Part shown: one piece after another, positions 58,342 through 64,000 of the stretch
Numbering within the stretch: the stretch's first letter is position 1
How the letters are laid out: each line of letters starts with the position of its first letter
Assembly (NCBI RefSeq): GCF_001548475.1
Contig: NZ_LRUJ01000016.1
Span: forward strand, 1-64,000
Source of the DNA: Bordetella hinzii LMG 13501
Lineage (GTDB): Bacteria; Pseudomonadota; Gammaproteobacteria; Burkholderiales; Burkholderiaceae_B
DNA: 64,000 bases
Direction: 5' to 3'
Notes under the pieces: generated by a model
Databases searched by the model: none
Seen by the model: only the letters and a program-made list of their open reading frames with translations
What the model was told of the DNA's origin: nothing
Position numbers and translations under genes: made by a program

Positions 58342-59814
58342 ATGCGCACTCAGGACATCCCCGCCGGCATCCTGCCCGGCCACGCCCAACTCTATTACGG
58401 CGGCCAATGGCACGCGCCGCTGGCCGGCACCTACGCCGACACGATCAACCCCTGCTACAACGAAGTCATCATGGCCGCGCCGGTGGCCGGGGCGGCCGAC
58501 GTCCACGCCGCCGTCCTGGCCGCGGATGCGGCCTTCCCGGCCTGGTCCGCCCTCCCGCCGAGGGAGCGCGCCGGTTATCTGCGCAAAGCCGCGTCCATCC
58601 TGCGTGAGCACGCCATGCCGCTGGCCCGCCTGGACTCGCTCAACAACGGCAACCCGGTCTCCGCGCTGGCGCACGATGCGGCCTTCGCCGCCGACTGCCT
58701 CGATTACTTTGCCGGCCTGGCCACCGAGATCAAGGGCGAGACCATCCCCCTGGGTCCCGGCAATCTTAACTACACGAGCGCGCAGCCCCTGGGCGTGATC
58801 GCGCGCATCGTCGCCTACAACCATCCCCTGATGTTCGCGGCGGCCCGCCTGGCCGCCCCGCTGGCCGCGGGCAATACCGTCGTCATCAAGGCGCCGGACC
58901 AGGCGCCGCTGTCCATCCTGAGGCTGGCGGAATTGGTCGGCCCGCTGTTCCCGGCGGGCGTGGTCAACTTCCTTTGCGGCACGGCGGAATGCGGCGACGC
59001 CATGGCCAGACATCCGCTGGTGCGCAAAGTCACCTTGATAGGCGGCGTTCCCACCGGCCGCGCGGTGATGAAAACCGCGGCCGACAGCCTCAAGCCCGTG
59101 CTGCTCGAACTCGGCGGCAAGAACGCCCTCATCGCCTATCCCGACGCCGACCGCGAACGCCTGATCGACGGCATCATCGGCGGCATGAACTTCACCTGGT
59201 CGGGCCAGAGCTGCGGCTCCACCAGCCGGGTCTTCCTGCACGAATCCCTCCACGACGAGGTCCTGACGCGCATCGCGCAAGCGCTGCCGCAACGGCATAA
59301 ACCCGGCATCCCGACCGACCCGGCCACCACCATGGGCTCGCTCGTCAGCCGGGCCCAGCTGGAAAAAGTCGAGCGCTATGTGGCGATGGGCCTGCAAGAC
59401 GGCGCGCGACTCGTGTGCGGCGGCAAGCGCCCCGACGCCCCCGCCCTGCGGGAGGGCTTCTTCTATGAACCCACGGTCTTTGCCGATATGCAGCCCTCGA
59501 TGCGGCTGGCGCGCGAAGAAGTCTTCGGCCCCATCATGTCGGTGTTCAAGTGGTCGGATGAAGACCGCCTCTTCGAGGCCGTCAACGGCGTGGACTTCGG
59601 CCTCACGGGCTCCATCTGGACCCGGGATCTCGACACCGCGCACCGGGCCGCCCAGCGCATGCAGACGGGCTACGTCTGGATCAACAACTCCAGCCAGCAC
59701 TTCCTGGGCGCGCCCTTCGGCGGCGTCAAGCAATCCGGCATCGGGCGCGAAGAATGCTTCGCCGAACTGCTGGAGTTCACCTACACCAAGAACGTCAACC
59801 TGAAGTTCGGCTAG
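58342..59814 (+). CDS. NAD(P)-dependent aldehyde dehydrogenase
   Basis: This 490-residue aldehyde dehydrogenase has catalytic Glu in VLLELGGKNALIA (about residue 255) and the nucleophilic Cys in TWSGQSCGSTSR (about residue 290). APFGGVKQSGIGRE and the cofactor Asn in YNHPL are also present. It should oxidise the aldehyde made by the decarboxylase encoded just upstream to a carboxylic acid. The two genes are 33 bases apart and the same operon includes Bug protein 4. It is convergent with Bug protein 5, with a 21-base gap that contains a small GC hairpin. Confidence 0.92.
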   Translation: MRTQDIPAGILPGHAQLYYGGQWHAPLAGTYADTINPCYNEVIMAAPVAGAADVHAAVLAADAAFPAWSALPPRERAGYLRKAASILREHAMPLARLDSLNNGNPVSALAHDAAFAADCLDYFAGLATEIKGETIPLGPGNLNYTSAQPLGVIARIVAYNHPLMFAAARLAAPLAAGNTVVIKAPDQAPLSILRLAELVGPLFPAGVVNFLCGTAECGDAMARHPLVRKVTLIGGVPTGRAVMKTAADSLKPVLLELGGKNALIAYPDADRERLIDGIIGGMNFTWSGQSCGSTSRVFLHESLHDEVLTRIAQALPQRHKPGIPTDPATTMGSLVSRAQLEKVERYVAMGLQDGARLVCGGKRPDAPALREGFFYEPTVFADMQPSMRLAREEVFGPIMSVFKWSDEDRLFEAVNGVDFGLTGSIWTRDLDTAHRAAQRMQTGYVWINNSSQHFLGAPFGGVKQSGIGREECFAELLEFTYTKNVNLKFG

Positions 59815-59835
59815 CCCGGCCGGACCCGGCCCGGC

Positions 59836-60810
59836 CTATTGGCGCGGGATACCCGCCTCTCGGATGGCCGCGGCCCATTGCGCATGGCTGTCGGCCACGA
59901 AGCGCCCGAATTGCGCGGGCGGGCTGGCCGCGCTGACCTTCACCCCCAGGGTGGTGAAGCGCTCCCGCACATCGGGCTGGGCCATCACGCGGGCAAAAGC
60001 CTGGTTCAGCGTCTCGACGACGGGTTCTGGCGTGCCCTTGGGCGCGAAGATCCCGGTCCAGAAGTAGTAATCCATGCCCTTGAGTTCAGGGGTGTCGCCG
60101 GCCGAGGGCATGTCGGGATTGCCAATATCGCGCTCATGGCTCATGACGCCGATAGGCGTCACCCTGCCGCTCTTGATGATTTCCAGCAGGGCCGGCAGGC
60201 CCGAAATCGCCAGGTCGATATTGCCGCCGATCACGTCGGTGGCGATCTTCGAGGCGCTGGCGTACGGAATGAAGGTGATGTCCGTGCCCGTCACTTTCTT
60301 GAAGCTCTCCATGGCGATGGCCGGCAGCGACCCCACGCCCGTGGCGCCATAGGTCAATCTGCCCGGCTGCGCCTTGGCCCGCTGTATCAGGTCGCCGAAA
60401 GAACGTATGCCCAATTGCGGATTGGCCACCAGGCCCACGCCGCTGGTGCCCAGCGGCGCGACCGCCGTCAAGTCCTGGTAGGTGTAGCGGGCGGCGCTCT
60501 GCACCAAGGGAGCCAGCACCACATCCGACACAATGCCCATCAACACCGTGTAGCCATCGGGCTTGGACGTCGTGGCGCGCGTGACGGCGATCACCCCGCC
60601 GGCGCCCGGCGTGTTCTCGATAATCACCGTCTGGCCCAGTTCCGCGCCCAGCCGGGGCGCGACGATGCGCGCAAAGGTGTCCACCGAACCGCCCGGCGCA
60701 TAGCCCACGATCATCTTGATGGGCTGCGAAGGATAGTCGCCGGCCGCGCCGGCGGCCGGGGCCGCCAGCGCCATGCCGAAGGCGAGCGAAGCGAAGGTAA
60801 AACGGGTCAT
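59836..60810 (-). CDS. Bug-family (TctC) periplasmic solute-binding protein 5
   Basis: This 324-residue Bug-type protein has a signal peptide (1-22, AAGA end), followed by YPSQPIKMIVGYAPGGSVDTFARIV. VIIENTPGAGGVIAV and a FIPYASASKIATDVIGG region match the family, though the usual VPYKG reads IPYAS. I chose the ATG at 60810, with GGAGACGC before it; an upstream ATG at 60822 is also in frame. It lies 32 bases downstream of the hydrolase gene in a two-gene operon facing left. A divergent LysR gene probably regulates both. Confidence 0.9.
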   Translation of the reverse strand: MTRFTFASLAFGMALAAPAAGAAGDYPSQPIKMIVGYAPGGSVDTFARIVAPRLGAELGQTVIIENTPGAGGVIAVTRATTSKPDGYTVLMGIVSDVVLAPLVQSAARYTYQDLTAVAPLGTSGVGLVANPQLGIRSFGDLIQRAKAQPGRLTYGATGVGSLPAIAMESFKKVTGTDITFIPYASASKIATDVIGGNIDLAISGLPALLEIIKSGRVTPIGVMSHERDIGNPDMPSAGDTPELKGMDYYFWTGIFAPKGTPEPVVETLNQAFARVMAQPDVRERFTTLGVKVSAASPPAQFGRFVADSHAQWAAAIREAGIPRQ

Positions 60811-60842
60811 AAGCGTCTCCATATTGTCGGTGTTGATGTGGC

Positions 60843-61781
60843 TTACTGCTCGATCCAGGCCCGGACACGCTCGAAAACCGTGTCGCTGTTGCGGTCCATC
60901 ATCGGCAGATGGGAATTGCCCCGGATACCGTGCTCGGGCAGATCGAGGACGGCGACCTCGGCGGCCGGCGCGATGCTGGCCAGATAGGCATCGGCCTGCC
61001 TGCGATAGGTCTGCCAATGCGGGCCGGAGCACGCGATGTAGTCGCCCCACACAACGAGGTGGCGAGGCAGGCGCGGCGCCGGGCCCGGCTCGGGCATGCC
61101 GCCGGGCTCGACCGCGGCCACGGAGGCGACACACCCGGGCCGGCGGCGGGCGATCTCGGCCGCGAAGCCCGCGCCCTGGCTATGGGCCACGATGTGGCAA
61201 GGCCCCACGCGCTGGACCAGCGCCTCATAGGCGGCCAGGATCATGGGCTCGTGCTGGGGCCAGCGCGGCACCCATTGCTGCGCGAACGTATCGAAGGCCT
61301 CGACGGGAAACAGTTGGCCGGGATGGGCCACCCGTCCGGCCGCGCCATATTCCGGCCCGATCCGGAAATTGATCCAGCCCTCCTTCTTGGGCCGGAAAAC
61401 GGGCGAGGTCCGGTATATCTCCGGAAAACGCGCCCATGACGAACGGCCGCGCTCGACGGCATCGCTCACCATCACGTCATAGCCGGCCTGCAGAAAACGC
61501 ATCAACCAGCCTGGCCGGCCGTCCGGCGTGGTTTCCCAGGTGCAGCCCGTCATGCCCCCGCCGTGCCAGAGCAGCACGGGATGGCGATGGCGCGGACGCG
61601 CCAGACGATAGGCCTGCACATACATCTGGCCATAGACGTGCTCGCCATTGGGATCGACTTCGCGCGGATAGCCATTGAGGACCATGCTGCGGTGCTCGAT
61701 GGGCAGCCCTTCGAGCACCGCCGTCCTGCCCTCCACGAAAAACGAGCTGACCGACTTCAAGCAAATTTCTTCTGACTGCAT
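60843..61781 (-). CDS. Alpha/beta-hydrolase (esterase-like)
   Basis: This 312-residue cytoplasmic alpha/beta-hydrolase has an oxyanion segment HGGGMTGC (73-80), a nucleophile elbow AHSQGAG with Ser201, acid candidate in VEPGG (Glu225) and His291 in GNSHLPMMD. The catalytic set is complete. I chose the ATG at 61781, with GGAAG 8 bases upstream, rather than a longer frame. No signal peptide is seen. Relatives act as esterases or lactonases. Together with Bug protein 5 it suggests uptake and hydrolysis of an ester or lactone, under the LysR regulator encoded divergently. Confidence 0.85.
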   Translation of the reverse strand: MQSEEICLKSVSSFFVEGRTAVLEGLPIEHRSMVLNGYPREVDPNGEHVYGQMYVQAYRLARPRHRHPVLLWHGGGMTGCTWETTPDGRPGWLMRFLQAGYDVMVSDAVERGRSSWARFPEIYRTSPVFRPKKEGWINFRIGPEYGAAGRVAHPGQLFPVEAFDTFAQQWVPRWPQHEPMILAAYEALVQRVGPCHIVAHSQGAGFAAEIARRRPGCVASVAAVEPGGMPEPGPAPRLPRHLVVWGDYIACSGPHWQTYRRQADAYLASIAPAAEVAVLDLPEHGIRGNSHLPMMDRNSDTVFERVRAWIEQ

Positions 61782-61836
61782 GCTTTTCTTCCGCTTTTTT
61801 GTGGAGCGAAGCATGCGTTCCGCGCTATATTTTCGT

Positions 61837-61865
61837 CAATCGAATAAATATCAACGATTGTTGAT
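61837..61865. promoter_or_regulatory. Overlapping inverted repeats before the LysR gene at 61868
   Basis: CAATCG-N12-CGATTG (61837-61860) overlaps ATCAAC-GATT-GTTGAT (61850-61865) in the short divergent region. The second ends 2 bases before the LysR start codon. Both suit LysR-type binding near an autoregulated start. The hydrolase promoter lies in the same 86 bases but I could not fix its hexamers. Confidence 0.45.
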
Positions 61866-61867
61866 TC

Positions 61868-62794
61868 ATGAGAATAAATTACGACATCGAAGACCTGCGG
61901 GCCTTCTGCTGCCTGGTGCGCTGCGGCCAGTACACCGCCGCGGCCGAAGTGCTTTGCATCACCCCCTCGGCGCTCAGCCGGCGTATCGCCAAATTGGAAT
62001 CCGAGATCGGGGGCAAGCTCTTCGAACGCACCACCCGCCGTCTGCAAGTCGCGCCCTTGGGCGTGATGCTGTATGAGCGGGTGCTGCCCGCCATCAGCCA
62101 GCTTGATGCCTCGGTCGCCGAGGCCGCGCGCGCCGCGCAAGGCGACGGGCGCACCCTGAAACTGGGCGCCGTCGCGTCGGTGGGCTACTCGGTCCTGCCC
62201 AAGGTGCTGCCGGCGCTCTACGCCGAATACCCCGGCGTGTTCGTGAGCATCCGCGACTCCCATGCCACCGTCGTCACCCAACTGGTGGAACAAGGCGAAG
62301 TGGAGTTCGCGGTCACGACCTCGGTGAGCTTTCCCCAGTCCCTGAACGTGCAGAAACTCGGCACCTACGACTACAACCTGGTCTACCGCGATACCGGCGC
62401 GCTGGCCTCGCTACCGGCCGAACTGAGCTGGCAAGACCTCTGCGGCCTGCCCGTCGTGGGCCTGCACCCCTTGAGCTCGACCCGCTTGCAGATAGACAGC
62501 GTGCTGCACGCCAACGCCATCCCCCGCCCCTGGAAACTCGAAGTCGACCAACTCGCGACCATGCTCAGCCTGGTGCGCAACGGCGCCTTTGTCGCCGTGA
62601 TGCCGACCCTGTTCGACGTGCGCGACCAGGGCCTGAGCGTGGCGCGCATCAAGCAGCCGGACATCACCCGGGATTTCTACATCGTGCACCGCACCGACAT
62701 CAGCCTGTCGTCACCGGCCCGCTGCCTGGTCGGCCTGATCCGCGATCATTGCGATCTCATCAGCCGGGGCGCGCCGACGATCGACAGGCCCTGA
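61868..62794 (+). CDS. LysR-family transcriptional regulator
   Basis: This 308-residue LysR-type regulator has a helix-turn-helix at about residues 5-65 (IEDLRAFCCLVRCGQYTAAAEVL, ITPSALSRRIAKLESEIGG, KLFERTTRRL) and an effector domain from about residue 95 onward. It is divergent from the hydrolase/Bug operon with only 86 bases between start codons, so it is the probable regulator. Overlapping inverted repeats sit directly before its start. It ends 40 bases before the end of the convergent Cys-cluster gene. Confidence 0.9.
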   Translation: MRINYDIEDLRAFCCLVRCGQYTAAAEVLCITPSALSRRIAKLESEIGGKLFERTTRRLQVAPLGVMLYERVLPAISQLDASVAEAARAAQGDGRTLKLGAVASVGYSVLPKVLPALYAEYPGVFVSIRDSHATVVTQLVEQGEVEFAVTTSVSFPQSLNVQKLGTYDYNLVYRDTGALASLPAELSWQDLCGLPVVGLHPLSSTRLQIDSVLHANAIPRPWKLEVDQLATMLSLVRNGAFVAVMPTLFDVRDQGLSVARIKQPDITRDFYIVHRTDISLSSPARCLVGLIRDHCDLISRGAPTIDRP

Positions 62795-62834
62795 ATGCCG
62801 TATTTGGCGCGGCAGGCTCGCCGCCGCCCGAAGA

Positions 62835-63233
62835 TCAGGCGCCCGCGAGCAGATCGCGCTCGTTGAGCAAGGCATAGACGATCTCGGGGTTGCGCTCAAA
62901 GCCTCGCCGCAGGGCGGCGGGGATGGCCGCGCGCGTCTTGCGGCACAGGCCGGGCTGCTCGTCCACCTCGATGGCGATCCCGCGCAGGGTGCGCACGCCC
63001 CGGGCGCTGGGCACGATGCGCACCACCAGGCCCAATTGGGCATACATGCGTCCCTGCATGGCCCGCAGGTCGTCCAGCCCGGTCAGGTTCTCCAGACGCT
63101 CAGTGAGCCGGCGCTCCTCCTCGCGCGTGAGCTTGAGAATGCGCAGGTCGCCCTGCGGATCAGCCTGCAGGCGATCGCGATCGCACACACAGGCGCCAGG
63201 CGGACAGGATTGACGGAGGATGGGCGAAGTCAT
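62835..63233 (-). CDS. Hypothetical protein with N-terminal Cys cluster
   Basis: I do not recognise this 132-residue protein. It starts with a Cys-rich segment SCPPGACVCDRDRL (Cys10, Cys15, Cys17), followed by a charged predicted helix (LTREEERRLTERLENL, 35-50) and a mixed alpha/beta region with VVRIVPSARGVRTLRGIAIEV. The three cysteines could bind a metal or form a disulfide; no signal peptide is present. The ATG at 63233 has GAGG upstream. The balanced composition and sensible start suggest a real gene, although an open frame exists on the other strand. Confidence 0.6.
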   Translation of the reverse strand: MTSPILRQSCPPGACVCDRDRLQADPQGDLRILKLTREEERRLTERLENLTGLDDLRAMQGRMYAQLGLVVRIVPSARGVRTLRGIAIEVDEQPGLCRKTRAAIPAALRRGFERNPEIVYALLNERDLLAGA

Positions 63234-63353
63234 GGCGCCTCAGGACCAGGGCGCAAGCCGCCCCAACGCGCAAGATTCTACTGGCGATCGCCGCGAGTGG
63301 AGATATTTCCTCATTTCGCTGCCGTGCCTGCCAAGGACGCGGCGGCCGTCGCC

Positions 63354-63473
63354 TCAGTCGCGACGCGCCGGCTTGTCGGCGCCCTCGGCGCGCGTCACAT
63401 TATTCGCCACCCATAGACCGAATCCGATCACGGCCGCGAGAACCGAGAGCATCACCGTGGTGCCCATGTCCAT
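63354..63473 (-). CDS. 39-residue single-helix membrane protein
   Basis: This small gene has an ATG at 63473 and an excellent ribosome site (GGAGGAG, 7 bases upstream). The product is MDMGTTVMLSVLAAVIGFGL followed by WVANNVTRAEGADKPARRD: one membrane helix (about residues 5-25) and a charged C-terminal tail. Small membrane proteins of this kind often bind larger transporters or oxidases, but I cannot name a partner. The family is not recognised. It lies 120 bases upstream of the Cys-cluster gene on the same strand, so the two might be co-transcribed. Confidence 0.65.
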   Translation of the reverse strand: MDMGTTVMLSVLAAVIGFGLWVANNVTRAEGADKPARRD

Positions 63474-63638
63474 ACCGTCTCCTCCCCGGAAGCATCGAAC
63501 GCATGCCCGATGATAGCAATCGCGCGTCTATTCGGGCAGGGCGCCGGCCGGCAACATCGTTCGTAACACCCCTGTGGGAAGCCGCTGCGCGCTGCCGCGG
63601 CCTGCGGCGGGATACTCACATGCTGGCACGACGCATTG

Positions 63639-63652
63639 ATACGTCTACGTAT
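63639..63652. promoter_or_regulatory. 14-base ATACGT palindrome
   Basis: ATACGT-CT-ACGTAT is a perfect inverted repeat in the AT-rich right-end region. The same half-site recurs at 63809-63830. It is a candidate operator for a regulator whose gene is not visible. Confidence 0.4.
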
Positions 63653-63763
63653 AAATTTTCTGACATCTCACAGATCCCTTTATGGGCCGGACAAGAGGGC
63701 GACCGACACTTCATGGATGGATATACCAAGGATATTTCTCTATGCGTCAGCGCGCTGCTTCCG

Positions 63764-63792
63764 TTGACATCGCATCACGCCAAATCTATGCT
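63764..63792 (+). promoter_or_regulatory. Sigma-70-like promoter near the right end
   Basis: A perfect TTGACA (63764-63769), a 17-base spacer and TATGCT (63787-63792) face right. Transcription would start near 63799, just before the palindrome at 63809-63830, and lead toward a gene beyond the window. It is the best match to the consensus -35 seen in the window. Confidence 0.55.
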
Positions 63793-63808
63793 CACGGTTC
63801 AAAATAAA

Positions 63809-63830
63809 GACGTATGCGTATCAATACGTC
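63809..63830. promoter_or_regulatory. GACGTAT-N8-ATACGTC operator candidate
   Basis: This perfect 7-8-7 inverted repeat sits about 10 bases after the predicted start of the promoter at 63764-63792, where a bound repressor would block elongation. Its arms contain the same ACGTAT/ATACGT unit as the palindrome at 63639-63652. Confidence 0.45.
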
Positions 63831-64000
63831 AGGCACCCGCAACGCCAGTGCATGAAGCGCCCGCCCATACGTTGAACGGGAGCCGCGCCACGAGCCAAGA
63901 TCCCTCGCCCCGCACAGGGCGACGATGATGGGATATGGCTGGCAAGCGGTCTGGCCCGGGCGACATGTTTACAATGCCAGCGGACATCCGGCCGGTCCAT

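Larger units (their letters stand above)
63474..64000. other. Right-end intergenic region with promoter and ATACGT palindromes
   Basis: No gene is supported in this 527-base stretch; the open frame at 63503-63928 has no ribosome site and no recognisable sequence. The middle (about 63620-63840) is AT-rich and holds a good rightward promoter (63764-63792) and two palindromes built on ATACGT/ACGTAT. An ATG at 63965 opens a frame (MFTMPADIRPVH) to the window edge and might be the start of the gene served by that promoter, but its ribosome site is weak. Confidence 0.5.

Noticed and set aside
56407-59733. A very long leftward open frame (over 1100 codons) opposite the decarboxylase and aldehyde dehydrogenase genes
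   Set aside because: It is an antisense shadow caused by high GC in the third codon position; the product is low-complexity Gly/Arg/Ala/His/Gln sequence, and both genes on the other strand have clear catalytic motifs.
63503-63928. A 141-codon rightward open frame at the right end
   Set aside because: It lacks a ribosome site, spans an AT-rich promoter-like region and has no recognisable sequence.

Overview
The window is about 64 kb of GC-rich DNA with dense, mostly operonic gene packing: 4-base ATGA or GTGA stop/start overlaps are everywhere. Five Bug-type (TctC-like) periplasmic binding proteins, two LysR regulators, CaiB/BaiF CoA-transferases and many acyl-CoA enzymes point to a betaproteobacterium of the Alcaligenaceae (Bordetella/Achromobacter type). 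I see no rRNA, tRNA, insertion sequence, integrase or CRISPR array.

Region 1 (1-22618) is a surface polysaccharide locus. The leftmost genes are the end of a cellulose-synthase accessory cluster (a BcsP/BcsR-like fragment and bcsD), facing left. A 630-base intergenic region separates them from an exopolysaccharide (EPS) cluster. This encodes GDP-mannose supply (ManC), the initiating undecaprenyl-phosphate sugar transferase (WcaJ), a WecG/TagA-type glycosyltransferase, an outer-membrane barrel, a Wza-like export protein, an SGNH esterase, a GMC oxidoreductase, a sugar-type SDR, a DGD-motif transferase-like protein, an acyltransferase, a flippase, two GT2 enzymes, a secreted GH5-like hydrolase, a Wzy polymerase, and the EpsG/EpsF chain-length pair. 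Together they form a Wzx/Wzy-dependent pathway.

Region 2 (23077-41487) looks like one catabolic regulon for an unidentified carboxylic acid. It has a Bug protein facing left, a cyclase-family hydrolase plus a second Bug protein facing right, a leftward operon (HSD10-like dehydrogenase, enoyl-CoA hydratase, DUF35 protein, Cys-less thiolase-like protein, MaoC hydratase, PRISE-type reductase), and a rightward operon (complete branched-chain-type ABC transporter, acyl-CoA dehydrogenase, TetR regulator, PaaK-like CoA ligase, CaiB/BaiF protein, PECR-like reductase). Three promoters facing these operons carry the same palindrome, ATACC-N3-TGGTAT, in the spacer or over the -10 box. The TetR protein encoded inside the regulon is the obvious candidate repressor. 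The Cys-less thiolase-like protein beside DUF35 resembles the Ltp2-DUF35 retro-aldolase of steroid side-chain breakdown. This regulon is the best candidate in the window for an undescribed system.

Region 3 (41524-47361) is a tripartite RND efflux operon (adaptor, pump, outer-membrane factor) with a MerR-style promoter but no local regulator. Region 4 (47581-62794) holds three small acid-catabolism modules, each with its own Bug protein. They are a LysR-controlled CoA-transferase/acyl-CoA dehydrogenase/hydratase operon; a module of a citrate-synthase-like HTH protein, a Bug protein, a ThDP 2-oxoacid decarboxylase and an aldehyde dehydrogenase; and a LysR-flanked alpha/beta-hydrolase pair. The right end (62835-64000) carries a Cys-cluster hypothetical protein, a 39-residue membrane protein and a promoter/operator region for a gene beyond the window.
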